A stretch of 64,000 nucleotides of DNA from Mesostigma viride (GCA_009746045.1 RPFO01000034.1:3208181-3272180), one strand, 5' to 3'; numbered from the stretch's first letter, positions 22,114 to 33,976 are shown. The notes: generated by a model from the sequence alone, not told the origin. Made by a program: numbers and translations.

Positions 22114-25100
22114 TCAACCTTCATCGTCGACTGGTGCAGGACCCGCAGGTGCCGCCTGGGCGCGCGGGCGAATGCCGAGAAGTGCCTCCGCTCCTCGCTC
22201 CTCCTCCTTGGCTTCATGCAGCTCCGACTCGAGCCTCTCCAGCTCACGTGTCTCCCTGGCTATGGCAGCCTGGAGATGGCTGTTGGGCTGGATCGCCTGC
22301 ATGAGTTGAACGACCTCATCCAAGTCCCTCAATCTCTCATTGAGCATTTCCAGCACAACTGGTATGTCTCTGATCTTGGCTTGGAGACCCCTGTGGAACC
22401 ACAAACCGCCAGGCCAGGATTGTTGCCCCACCATGCAGCGGGCAAGCGCGAGTTCAAAGTATGAGCCAAAAAGCAGCATGAACGCGCTATGTTTATTTGA
22501 AGCAGAGTATCTTAGAGAAACAAAAGGCAGTTTTTCTAGATAAAGGTACTGCACCTTCGCACCTAATATGGAATAACGAAATCTGAGTGATAAATACGCG
22601 GAAAAAGGGTTTGCTTCCAAAGAAAAAACGACGCGCTGGGAGACACTTCAACTTACTTGAGTTTTCACCAGGGATGATGTTCTCCGTGGAAGGCCGGCAG
22701 TCCCTTGCCCAGTTAGTTAAGCGCGCCACGTCCATCCCGACCCCATTGTCGCTCACAATGATGTGTACCTTCTGATAGTCATCATCAAGTCTTAACTGCG
22801 CGCGGGGCGGGGCAAGCAGCAAAAGAGGAGGATGTCAACCAGTGACAATGGGGAAATAGTATAATACAATAGATTGGAAGGTCCAGGGTCCCCAGCGAGT
22901 ATGAGCACGGCTCGTGGCATGTTTGTGAACATTTCTCGTTCTGCTCCACCATCACAAGTGCAGCGCCCAGCAAAACAGAGCTACCAGCTGGAGCAGTTCT
23001 TTCCAGGGCGATGTATATCCAATCAACTGGGCCAACGCTGCTCTGAGGAAACACTTCAAATCTCACTACGTCATAGTGCGGCTAAGGGGTGAGAGGGTGA
23101 GGGGTTGGGGACGGGGCTTACCGGCCGGTGGGTGGGTAACCGAACATAACTTTACTGACATATTCTTAAAAAAAACTAGAAAAAAGTCCGCATGATATCA
23201 GCGCAAGTGCAGAAAGAAACACAGTCAGGCTTTGGTTTGTGAAAGCAGTATGTAACAGCACATGTCTGATGTGGTTGGCTGTCACCCTTGGCGTACAAGA
23301 GCGCCTGGAACGAGTTTTCGATGGGCTCCGCCAACACCAGATGCTCCACACGCATGCCAAGGAGGGCTGGTTGGGAGGATAATTATCTGGTATCGCTATA
23401 GCGAGGATCATTATCATGCGCCTGGTGCAGAACTTCCAGGGCTGTATTGCAAGAAAGATATGTATGTATGGATTGTCTATACATGTATGATATGCTGACG
23501 AAGATAAGATGCGTAAAACGAAAACGCACAAATAAGATGCCAAGCAGACAAAGGCTTACCTTGTCAGGGCAAAGGATGGACACGGTGATTGTCTTTGGCT
23601 GGCTGTCATCCTTGGCGTACAGCAGCGCCTGGAACGCGTTGTCGATGGGCTCCGCCAACACCAGATGCTCCGCGCGCATGCCGTGGAGGGCTGGGGGAGG
23701 GCAGAGCGCATGTTGATCCAGCAATCAAACATCATTTTAGTCCTTTATCTTACCATAAGTGCCTTCAATTACAGATGCCCCCTGCCATGACACGCGGTGC
23801 TGACTTGACACAACAGTGAGAGAAAATCCTACTTTAGCACATAACTGTCTTAGCGAGCATTTAGGATCTCACCGTGCTGCACACTGCACTATCACTGTTA
23901 TTGAACAAGGACAACCACATGCCTCCACAATCTAGGGCAACCCTCGGAAACATTGACAAGATGCCACCAGGCTGTGGCCATGGGTGACCCTCTGATGATT
24001 GTGCTTTGTTCCACAGATGTCCCATTGCGCAGATCTATTTTTCCTCTGTTGTTTACTTTTTCACATTTTAATTCTTTGTCATTCCTTACAAAGTGATTCC
24101 TTACCAAATGATTCCTTACAGTTACCAGTGATGTAAATGTGACATTAAGCTTAGCTTTCTCTTATTCACGGGTGTTACCATTGTTGGTCTTCAAAAATCA
24201 TGGTCCACATTTTAAAAGGTTCTAATTACCTCCTGGTACTCCTTTAGCTCTGGCACCCATGAAGTGTGCATACATGTGCACGAGAGCATAAGAAATAAAC
24301 TTACGAGAAAGCGAACTGCGTTGAGGTGTGCACTGAAAATAATTGCATGCAGTGCCCAGTCTACATAATGAGGGAAGGCCGCGAAGCGCATCCACATAGA
24401 GGACCTTGAGAGATTGTTGCCTATCCTGCCTGCATAGCTATGGATGTGAGAGCCTATTTTGCATAGCGTGCACAGCACGGAGTGTGCAGATGGTCAGGAA
24501 ACCAGCATGTTCATCAGAACAACTCAGCCATTCCTGATGCGACCGATAGGGTAGGGAGACAGAGCGCAGTCCACGCCATGAGGGAGGGCGCAGCCTGGCT
24601 GGTTTCAATCCACTCACAAGAAAACTCAGGGGCTGCCGCGGCCTGGTGCTGGGCGAGGGGCTGGATCTTGGTGCGTTGAACTGCAGGTGATGAAGAGGGT
24701 AAAAACATGTTGGATTTGGCCTCAGGACCACGTTTAAGTAGGTAATTCCACAAGCCTAACCATGGAAGCTAGCAAGCCACTTCTTTCCTTCCCACCCTAT
24801 GTATGTGACCAACAAAGGTGCTTGTGGTGGAGTCATGAGCATATAAATTAGTAGTGTATGGGTGTACCACTACAATTACTTTTGGATCTTTTTGTTAAGA
24901 CCCTACATAACATGCACTTGTGCGCTACAGAGCCATGGATGTAAGGCGTACCTGCTGCTTTCGCACGGTTGAGCGGCTCGTGGAATAACTGGTACCGCTG
25001 CTTGTCCTCATCCTCCACAAGGCGTCGAACTAGCTCACAACGGGTGCCATCTATTGTCAGTCCCCGAGTCACGCACATCTGCTGCAGGTCACTTGTGATG

Positions 25101-26152
25101 ACACACGCTTGCCTCAAGAGCACATCAACCACATTTTCTAATGTGGCGTCAGAAACCTTCAAGTGCGATTCAATCAAGTACATGTCAGGCTCCTCACTCC
25201 TCAGGGCATCTCCCCTGCCGGTAGGCAGCTGCGCGATAATCAGGCGGCATAGGGCGTCAACAACGCTTGTTGTTTCCGTTATTTTCGCACGCTTGGCCTT
25301 GTCTGGAAAGGATGCCAACATGGCTTCCACATTCAGGAGGTTACCAAAAGCCCCACTGATGGCTGCAGCCAAGCGGTATGCAGGATAGGGGCTGTCCTGC
25401 GCAGGACGAGAGCATTTCTTTGAGGCTTCTGTTGCTTTTCTCGCAATCTGTCGCTCCTCTGCAAGCTTCCCCACCCACCCGTCCAGCTGCGCAGGCGTGA
25501 GTGGCTCCTCCTCAAGGGCGCCACTCTCATCCCGCTGTTCACCAGCGTCTGCCACCGACTCCCCAATCATTTGACTTCCTGCATTTGCGGCTGATTGCTT
25601 GCGCTCCCGTTCGCGAAGGGCCGGCGCCTCGGCTTCAGCTCTGGCGGAAGACCCGAATCGGTCAGGCTTTAAACTTTCTGGGTCGGCAGCACCCTGGCCT
25701 GATTTAGGGAGGTCCAATGACTTGCCTGACATTGATGTAGGGTCGCCGGGATCTTCCGGTGGGTGTGTATCAAGTGTGGCCGATATGCGATCGTCCTTCA
25801 ACAGCTTCTTGAGAATCTCTTCTTTCTGGATGCTGGACCAAAATTTTCCCAACCGCTTCTCGGCCAGCTGCTGCAGTTGAGGCTCCGTCAAAAGTCTGCC
25901 CAGTGCCTTCCAAACATACACGGCCACTCGTGGCTCTTTGAAAAGAATGTCAATGCTGTCTGGTTGTGTATTGGAATCAAAGCTAAGACCTTGCTGCTGA
26001 CAAATCTCCAGAAGCTGCTCTTCTGCGAGAAGATCGAGGGCATTAGACGCATATAGCGTCCCATCCCTGCACCACTCGCTCAAACTCCGCAGGTGAGGTT
26101 GAAGGGCATCCACCAGGAACGCTATGGTGGCATCCTGAGCTACCGTCGCCAT
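22114..26152 (-). CDS. GHKL-ATPase gene with SAP-like motif and coiled-coil tail (SMCHD1/GMI1/MORC-like)
   Basis: Exons on the minus strand: 26152-24952, 24680-24618, 23690-23560, 22795-22657, 22390-22114. The first four join in frame at GT-AG sites (phases 1, 1, 0). Exon 1 encodes 400 residues from an ATG. It has a helical N terminus, a charged low-complexity middle and a SAP-like motif near residues 360-390 (LQQMCVTRGLTIDGTRCELV). Exon 3 holds the ATPase N box AEPIDNAFQALLYA. Exon 4 holds the G1 box SDNGVGMD and LTNWA, the arrangement of SMCHD1, GMI1 and MORC proteins, which act on chromatin or in DNA repair. The last exon is a coiled coil with an Ala/Pro tail. It needs an incoming phase of 2 while exon 4 leaves phase 1, so an exon is missing or was lost. 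Exact family uncertain. Confidence 0.7.
23258..23350 (-). pseudogene. decayed tandem duplicate of the ATPase N-box exon
   Basis: The minus strand here reads GMRVEHLVLAEPIENSFQAL and is preceded by a CAG acceptor. It copies the exon at 23690-23560 (GMRAEHLVLAEPIDNAFQAL). Similarity ends after DSQP and there is no counterpart of the GTAAGC donor. It lies in the intron before the G1-box exon. The N-box DN is changed to EN. It could be a dead duplicate or, less likely, an alternative exon with another donor. Confidence 0.7.
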
Positions 26153-27219
26153 ATTTAAATCCAGCGGCTAACACCGGGACACTTACTATCGCTACAGCAC
26201 GGTTCCAAATATTGTGCCCGAGTTACCCCTGGTTAATAACAACAGAAACGCAGCAGCGGCCTAACTTCAACATCACGCGATTGGGTATGCTGGGGGCGTG
26301 GCCCTCGGTAGTTCCAGACTACGCTGGAGACATGCGACGATTACACGGCCTTAGCGCCGTTGGCCTAAACCGCCTTTGCAGGGGAGAAAAACACGGTAAT
26401 GTGTCTCTTTGAAGGCATTTTGGGGCGCCTGTAAGCATGCAGCTGCATTCTGGCATATTCTAATGCCGCGAAACGACCGTGAGACGGCCCGAATTCTGCC
26501 AATCGCAGGCTTAGGACATGCATTGCAGGATACACATCGTTCGTCTGGACCTTTCCACATGTATACGCACGTATCATGACCGACGTCGTCTGGGGTTTCC
26601 TTCATTTCCAGCGCCTACCCCAGGTCTGCTGTTTTCGTAATGACGGCATCCTGACCATTCTTTACTTTCTAGTAAATGCATGCCATTGTTAGCAATCGAG
26701 CCCCGCGTTTTCAGTAGAAAACGTCGCAGACGTAAGCTATACATCATAACCAGGACAGGATAATAGTACTAAGAGCCAAATGAACGCTGTCGTTCTAAAG
26801 CTTCTGTCACCGTAGGACTGGCCGGTTCGCTCTGTAGTGGACTACGTAAGATAGTTGTGGCTGTCGTGGATGTCAGCATGCATAGTTTTGCGTCTTTCAC
26901 TCTCGCCAAATCGAAATGTCAGCCAGGCCCCGGGGAAGAGACTTGCATGACAATACACTTTAGGATAACGCTGTGCATCGTGGTTCGTGAATTGCATGCC
27001 ACCGTTGCTCCATTACTCCTGAGTTGCGGGGTGAACTATTTTATCCAACCATGATAAACCGGTTATTAGCCCAACCCTGGCCCAACTGTATCTTACGTCA
27101 TTACGAGATAATGTTGTTGTACGCGAGCGTGACGCAACTCACGCAAGACGCTCGCGCTCGCCAAGCTCGCGCTCGCGACCTCGCGTGCGAAGCGTGCGAG
27201 GGTTCACGAGTCAAGACAC
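26153..27219. other. upstream region of the GHKL gene, no gene seen
   Basis: No supported ORF. ATTTAAAT lies just before the ATG of the minus-strand gene. At 27120-27210 there is a block of CTCGCGCTCGC-type repeats with internal inverted repeats, directly outside the foldback element. Confidence 0.4.
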
Positions 27220-28815
27220 GGGATTTCTTATTCCGGCGCCCAATGGCCTCCAGGACAGGCGCGCCGCGCCAGACTCGCCCGCGTTTGGGCTTTGGGCGTC
27301 TTGGAATTTGGCTTTGGGCGTCTTGGAAGTTGGCTTTGGGCGTTTGCTCTTTTGGCAGATTTCTACACTACACTGGTACTACGTAAAAAAGCACAGACTG
27401 GTGCGGCGTAACATTTTTAAACTTGGTAAAATTACCGCCGCACAGCCAGCCAGAACTGGACAAGGTGATGGCCGCAAGTAGTCGTTGCTGGGCTATCGTA
27501 TTTGTAGCATGGGGCGTTTCACCGAGTCTACGGTTAGCATGATGGGGAGGATTCCTAACCTTCATTATGTGGGTTAAGTAGGGGTGCTCATAGTGGCCGG
27601 TTTCCCTCGCTTCCTTGTAAACCAGGCTCTGCGTCAAGATCACAGACGACCGGGTAAGTAGTTGTTCCAGTCTGTTCTAGTTTGTATGACCGGCCTGCTA
27701 TTAGGCGTTCTTGTTATTGTCGTTCATCATCGCCGTGACCGTCGTGGCCAGCAGCGTGCTTTTTTTACATACCGGATGGTGTCGACTTGTTTATTGATAG
27801 CGCATTGGTGAATATCGCTGCATGGAGGAATATCGGCTACAACCACTACCCGCGGGAAAGTGCTGGCTCCAATGTTCTTTTTGTATGCAGGATGACGGCA
27901 CTGCCAAGCCGGAGACGAATATGACGCTCGTTATAATGCCAGTCATTCAGACCGACTGCGCGACTGGTTGTGGGATAGCAGTTCTTGGTTGTGGGATGTG
28001 TTCCTGGTTGTGGGATGCACGTTCCATGTGTTGCTGGTTGTGGGATACTTGTTCCTGGTTGTGGGATAGTCGTTCCTGGTTGTGGGATACTTGTTCCTGG
28101 TTGTGGGAAACACGTTCCTGGTTGTGGGATACTTGTTCCTGGTTGTGGGAAACTTGTTCGTGGTTGTGGGAAACACGTTCCTGGTTGTGGGATACTTGTT
28201 CCTGGTTGTGGGAAACACGTTCCTGGTTGTGGGATACTTGTCCCTGGTTGTGGGATACTTGTTCCTGGTTGTGGGATACTTGTTCCTGGTTGTGGGAAAC
28301 ACGTTCCTGGTTGTGGGATACACGTTCCTGGTTGTGGGAAACACGTTCCTGGTTGTGGGAAACACGTTCCTGGTTGTGGGATAGTCGAACCTAGTTGTGG
28401 GATACACGTTCCTGGTTGTGGGATGCCTATTCCTGGTTGTGGGATACTTGTTCCTGGTTGTGGGATACTTGTTCCTGGTTGTGGGAAACACGTTCCTGGT
28501 TGTGGGATACTTGTCCCTGGTTGTGGGAAACACGTTCCTGGTTGTGGGAAACACGTTCCTGGTTGTGGGAAACACGTTCCTGGTTGTGGGAAACACGTTC
28601 CTGGTTGTGGGAAACACGTTCCTGGTTGTGGGAAACACGTTCCTGGTTGTGGGATACACGTTCCTGGTTGTGGGATACACGTTCCTGGTTGTGGGATAGT
28701 CGAGCCTAGTTGTGGGATGTGTTCCTGGTCCAAATATAAAGGGGCACGGGAATTAGCGATAGCAGAGGGGGCTCGGGAATAACGTTAGCAGAGGGGCACG
28801 GGCACTAACGTTAGT
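27220..28815 (+). repeat. left inverted arm of the foldback element
   Basis: The outer block is 27220-27962. It contains a 22 bp triplication (GGGCGTCTTGGAATTTGGCT type) at 27287-27350 and a region whose reverse complement recurs at 32975-33712. From about 27963 to 28728 there are about 36 copies of a 21 bp unit (core TTCCTGGTTGTGGGATAC). The arm then reads CCAAATATAAAGGGGCACGG and enters the next array. Because the unit is a multiple of three bases, long ORFs occur in all frames; I do not treat them as genes. Confidence 0.9.
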
Positions 28816-29525
28816 GAAGGGGCACGGGCACTAACGTTAGCAGAGGGGGCTGGGCACTAACGTTAGTAAAGGGGCACGGGCACTAACGTTAGCAGAGGGG
28901 GCTGGGCACTATCGTTAGTAAAGGGGCACGGGCACTAACGATAGCAGAGGGGGCTGGGCACTAACGTTAGTAAAGGGGCGCGGGCACTAACATTAGCAGA
29001 GGGGGCTGGGCACTAACGTTAGTAAAGGGGCACGGGCACTAACGATAGCAGAGGGGGTGTGGGAATTAAAGTTTATTAGCATAGGGGGGAAATAATTATA
29101 GTAGAGGGGGGGGCACTAACGTTAGCAGAGGGGCACGAGCACTAACGTTAGTAGAGGGGGATGGGCACTAACGTTAGTAAAGGGGCACGGGCACTAACGA
29201 TAGCAGAGGGGGTGTGGGAATTAAAGTTTATCAGCAGAGGGGGGAAATAATTATAGTAGAGGGGGGGGGCACTAACGTTAGCAGAGGGGCACGAGCACTA
29301 ACGTTAGTAAAGGGGCGCGGGCACTAACGTTAGCAGAGGGGGCTAGGTAATAACGTTAGTGAAGGGGGGTGGGCATTAACGATAGCAGGGGGGGGGAGGG
29401 CACTTACGTTAGCAGAGGGGTGTGGGAACTAATGTTAGCAAAGGAGGGGGGGGCACTAACGTTAGCAGAGGGGGCTGGGCACTAACGTTAGCAGAGGGGG
29501 TGTGGGAATTAACGTTAGGGCCACG
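28735..29525. repeat. minisatellite built on AACGTTAG
   Basis: About 30 copies of a roughly 25 bp unit GGGCACTAACGTTAG followed by CAGAGGGG or TAAAGGGG. They are often arranged as alternating dimers. The core AACGTT is palindromic. About three copies also occur inside the right arm (31868-31945). Confidence 0.85.
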
Positions 29526-29529
29526 CACT

Positions 29530-29975
29530 GCCGGCAGTTACCACTCCCTGTGATGATTGCATGGATGGCTTGTGGGCTCTGGCATGGGGTAGCACTGCCG
29601 GCAGTTACCACTCCTTGTGATGACTGCATGTCCCCGGCTTGTGTGTTCTTGCATGGGGTGGCACTGCCGGCAGTTACCACTCCTTGTGATGACTGCATGT
29701 CCCCTTGACGCAAGGACGGCTTGTGGGGTCTTGCATGGCGTGGCACTGCCGGCAGTCACCACTCCTTGTGATGACTGCATGTCCCCGGCTTGTGTGTTCT
29801 TGCATGGGGTGGCATTGCCGGCAGTCACCACTCCTTGTGATGACTGCATGTCCCCGGCTTGTGTGTTCTTGCATGGGGTGGCACTGCCGGCAGTTACCAC
29901 TCCTTGTGATGACTGCATGTCCCCTTTATGCAAGGACGGCTTGTGGGGTCTTGCATGGGGTGGCACTGCCGGCAG
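29530..29975. repeat. 69/69/82 bp higher-order tandem repeat
   Basis: The motif GCCGGCAG starts at 29530, 29597, 29666, 29748, 29817, 29886 and 29968, giving spacings 67, 69, 82, 69, 69, 82. From the second unit on, the order repeats with a 220 bp period. The 82 bp forms carry an extra GCAAGGACGGC block. Confidence 0.85.
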
Positions 29976-30135
29976 AGGATACTTGTTCCTGGTTGTGGGA
30001 TACACGTTCCTAGTTGTGGGATAGTCGTTCCTGGTTGTGGGATACTTGTTCCTGGTGGTGGGAAACACGTTCCTGCTTGTGGGATACTCGTTCCTGGTTG
30101 TGGGATGCACGTTCCTGGTTGTGGGATACTTGTTC
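29976..30135 (+). repeat. third block of the 21 bp minisatellite
   Basis: About seven copies of the TTCCTGGTTGTGGGATAC unit, in the orientation of the left arm, lie inside the foldback element. Confidence 0.8.
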
Positions 30136-30199
30136 CTTCACATGTTCGCCGTTATTCCTCCATGCAGTTATTCCTACACGCACATCAAGATAGAGCTAT

Positions 30200-30548
30200 T
30201 AAATATTTCCTTGTACATCCAATGATGCTACGTCTTGGCTATGCTCACATTACTTGCCCACGCTCCTTGTTATGATAAGCTCACATGGGTCTCATTGCAC
30301 CCACAGATCTTGCAGGATCGTTTAGCGTGTCCGATTGCAGCTGTGGCATTAATTAATTAATTAATTAATTAATTAATTAGACTCGTGCTCCCGTTTGGGA
30401 GTCACGCAGCTGTGGCATGCCTCTAGCATGAAGGAGAAAGGGGGTCTCTGACCTTCCTTCCTGTTGTGCAAACTAAGGGATGAAAGGCAGTTCGGGCTCC
30501 GTGACTCCCCAACGGGAGCACGAGTCTAATTAATTAATTAATTAATTA
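30200..30548 (+). repeat. (TTAA)n-tailed repeat fragments
   Basis: Two 3' ends in succession. The first (about 30225-30380) ends GCAGCTGTGGCA then TTAATTAA. The second (about 30408-30548) runs from GCATGCCTCTAGCATGAAGG to CGGGAGCACGAGTC and a TTAATTAA tail. Both match sequences at 38140-38420 and 40140-40266. The same CTCGTGCTCCCGTT block appears in both orientations around the first tail. Confidence 0.75.
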
Positions 30549-31867
30549 CCCACCTACCTGACCTACCTATCAAGTTCTAACTAGCTCACTAGCTAACTAA
30601 CTGACTAACTATTTTAACTAAGTAAGTACTAACTAACTACTAACTAAACAACCCCCGTTGCTCTGCCGAACTAAGTAGATGCCCTTCGATTAAAACGCAC
30701 AAATCGTGAATGATGCAAGCTACCGTGCCGACGCACAATTGATTCTTGCCCCCCTACGCGTCTAAATCTTGTATTGTTGTCAGTTGTAACAGAATAAAAT
30801 GGTGGCCTCTGCTCCACTAAATGCACAGATCTTTTACCTCCTGTCATTAAAGACAGAACGGACTTATCAAACCCCAAGAGACAGGGGAGATTCCTAGCAC
30901 TCTCCAGGAATCGTAGAGGGTGGTCGTTTCCCGTCTAGAGGCCATTCCTACGAGACGGTACTTACGCGATAGAGAGCGGTGGTCCCCTTTTGGTCGGGCG
31001 TCTCTCTGCTTGTTCATACAGACACAAGACTTCCTGTCTATCGGATATGGCTGTCCAATAACAGGGCCTGAAGTGAGCATGTTTGGTTATTAGAAATAAC
31101 TTCACATAATTGGGGGTATCCGCCTGATGGCTATGGTGACAAACAGGCAAAGCTTATGTCCCCGCCGACACAGAGGAGTCCAACGCAATCCTACAGGTCT
31201 TAGCCAATCAGAACACAGATGAACCGGTAAGGTTCTCTCTCTATATGCCTTACACCCCTAACTTACGAAAGATACTAACTGACATCAGTCAGATTACACA
31301 TAGATTCCAAGGTACTGTCCCGTACCGTCCAGGGCCCAACACAAAGGACCATCAAAAGGGCACTCCGCATATAAGTCCCCAAAAGTCAAGCCAGGCCAGG
31401 AATCATTACACTTTGGCCGTACAAAAGACTCAGCCATTTACACTGAACGTTGAACTCCAAGTTCACGTCCACTTGGATGTAACAGTATACACACTGTCAG
31501 AAAATACTGTTACATCAGTAAGCGCTCAACGTGCATGGGGCTACTAGCTGCCCAAATATGAGATTCCACGGACAACACCGAAAATGAGAAACCACAGTAG
31601 CTACCAGCAAGTTACGAACACAGGACCTCCCTAAATCTAGTATCAAGTAACGTTATTTCCCCGTTTCGACGAACTTGGTCCATTCACATTTATAGTAGCG
31701 GTGAATTAATTGTCACACCTTGCTCAGGCAAAGTGCGCCAAGTCCTACAGCATGTCTCCCCATATCATTCACTTAAATAAGGAAGGGAAATGTAAAGCCA
31801 TGCATCGTGAAGCCGTATGAAAGGGCATAACCACCCAAATAATCAAGTTGGTACGTATAGTGTCAAC
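30549..31867. other. unique core of the foldback element
   Basis: AT-rich sequence with CTAACTAA repeats at 30560-30650. A 100-residue ORF at 31245-31547 (+) has no recognised domain. No transposase motif seen. Confidence 0.5.
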
Positions 31868-33712
31868 CCCCTCTGCTAACGTTAGTGCCCGTGCCCCTCT
31901 GCTAACGTTATTCCCGAGCCCCCTCTGCTATCGCTAATTCCCGTGCACCTTTATATTTGGACCAGGAACACATCCCACAACTAGGCTCGACTATCCCACA
32001 ACCAGGAACGTGTTTCCCACAACCAGGAACGTGTTTCCCACAAGCAGGAACGACTATCCCACAACCAGGAACAAGTATCCCACAACCATGAACGTGTTTC
32101 CCACAACCAGGAACAAGTATCCCACAACCAGGAACGTGTTTCCCACAACCAGGAACAAGTATCCCACAACCAGGAACGTGTATCCCACAACCAGGAACGT
32201 GTTTCCCACAACCAGGAACGTGTTTCCCACAACCAGGAACGTGTATCCCACAACCAGGAACGTGTTTCCCACAACCAGGAACGTGTATCCCACAACCAGG
32301 AACGACTATCCCACAACCAGGAACAAGTATCCCACAACCAGGAACGTGTTTCCCACAACCAGGAACGACTATCCCACAACTAGGAACGTGTTTCCCACAA
32401 CCAGGAACAAGTATCCCACAACCAGGAACGTGTATCCCACAACTAGGTTCGACTATCCCACAACCAGGAACGTGTTTCCCACAACCAGGAACGTGTTTCC
32501 CACGACCAGGAACGTGTTTCCCACAACCAGGAACAAGTATCCCACAACCAGGAACGTGTTTCCCACAACCAGGAACGTGTTTCCCACAACCAGGAACGTG
32601 TATCCCACAACCAGGAACGTGTTTCCCACAACCAGGAACAAGTATCCCACAACCAGGAACGTGTTTCCCACAACCAGGAACATGTTTCCCACAACCAAGA
32701 ACGACTATCCCACAACCAGGAACAAGTATCCCACAACCAGGAACGTGTTTCCCACAACCAGGAACGTGTTTCCCACAACCAGGAACGTGTATCCCACAAC
32801 CAGGAACGACTATCCCACAACCAGGAACAAGTATCCCACAACCAGGAACAAGTATCCCACAACCAGGAACGACTATCCCACAACCAGGAACGTGTATCCC
32901 ACAACCAGGAACGTGTTTCCCACAACCAGCAACAAGTATCCCACAACCAGGAACGTGTATCCCACAACCAGTCGCGCAGTCGGTCTGAATGACTGGCATT
33001 ATAACGAGCGTCATATTCGTCTCCGGCTTGGCAGTGCCGTCATCCTGCATACAAAAAGAACATTGGAGCCAGCACTTTCCCGCGGGTTGTAGCCGATATT
33101 CCTCCATGCAGCGATATTCACCAATGTGATGCGCTATCAATAAACAAATCGACACCATCCGGTATGTAAAAAAAGCACGCTGCTGGCCACGACGGTCACG
33201 GCGATGATGAACGACAATAACAAGAACGCCTAATAGCAGGCGTCATACAAACTAGAACGGACTGGAACAACTACTTACCCGGTCGTCTGTGATCTTGACG
33301 CAGAGCCTGGTTTACAAGGAAGCGAGGGAAACCGGCCACTATGAGCACCCCTACTTAACCCACATAATGAAGGTTAGGAATCCTCCCCATCATGCTAACC
33401 GTAGACTCGGTGAAACGCCCCATGCTACAAATACGATAGCCCAGCAACGACTACTTGCGGCCATCACCTTGTCCAGTTCTGGCTGGCTGTGCGGCGGTAA
33501 TTTTACCAAGTTTAAAAATGTTACGCCGCACCAGTCTGTGCTTTTTTACGTAGTACCAGTGTAGTGTAGAAATCTGCCAAAAGAGCAAACGCCCAAAGCC
33601 AACTTCCAAGACGCCCAAAGCCAAATTCCAAGACGCCCAAAGCCCAAACGCGGGCGAGTCTGGCGCGGCGCGCCTGTCCTGGAGGCCATTGGGCGCCGGA
33701 ATAAGAAATCCC
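31868..33712 (-). repeat. right inverted arm of the foldback element
   Basis: Reverse complement of the left arm. It has a short inner block (31868-31966), about 48 copies of the 21 bp unit (31967-32972) and the outer block (32973-33712). The copy number and order of unit variants differ from the left arm, while the outer blocks are almost identical. Confidence 0.9.
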
Positions 33713-33756
33713 GGCGCTAGTCACGAGTCACGACGCTGGGATCATTAATGTTATCA

Positions 33757-33976
33757 GGCGGAGCCAATTTTCGGAAGAACCGTTAGGTTCGCCAGAATTG
33801 GCGAAGCTTATAAGGCCGTACACGTGAGAAAACATACAGTAGGAATAGATAGGAATAGGGGATGAAAATCCGTCAATCCATCCATCCATACATACATACA
33901 TACATACATACATCCACCGAATTTGTCCCGAATTTGCAAGCAGAAGGGTGAGGTTCTTCCGAAAATTGGCTCCGCC
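33757..33976. mobile_element. 220 bp MITE-like element
   Basis: Terminal inverted repeats of 25 bp match exactly (33757-33781 and 33952-33976, GGCGGAGCCAATTTTCGGAA outermost). The interior has the palindrome CGCCAGAATTGGCG and a CATA microsatellite. I could not define a target duplication. It lies 45 bp outside the foldback element. Confidence 0.75.

Larger units (their letters stand above)
27220..33712. mobile_element. giant foldback element with minisatellite-filled inverted arms
   Basis: A 6.5 kb unit has inverted arms. Each arm has an outer single-copy block of about 750 bp, then a 21 bp minisatellite, then a short inner block. The outer ends match exactly from GGGATTTCTTATTCC (27220; reverse complement ending 33712). 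Just outside, both flanks contain CACGAGTCA (27206-27214; 33722-33730), but not directly at the arm ends, so a target duplication is only possible. Foldback (FB) elements of Drosophila have arms of this kind. The interior has more arrays, 3'-tail debris and 1.3 kb of unique DNA. No transposase is recognised. Confidence 0.8.

Noticed and set aside
22930-23066. Minus-strand ORF (RFEVFPQSSVGPVDWIYIAL) as an exon of the GHKL gene
   Set aside because: The exons on both sides join directly in phase 0 and give a continuous ATPase fold, so this segment is more likely intron.
30340-30390. Telomeric or centromeric repeat from the TTAA runs
   Set aside because: The runs lie at the 3' ends of retrotransposon copies and are short; they are element tails.
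27822-33158. ORFs of 100-416 codons rich in CGIHVPG or PTTRNVF repeats
   Set aside because: The 21 bp minisatellite is a multiple of three without stops, so ORFs appear on both strands. Copy number differs between arms, so coding constraint is not evident.
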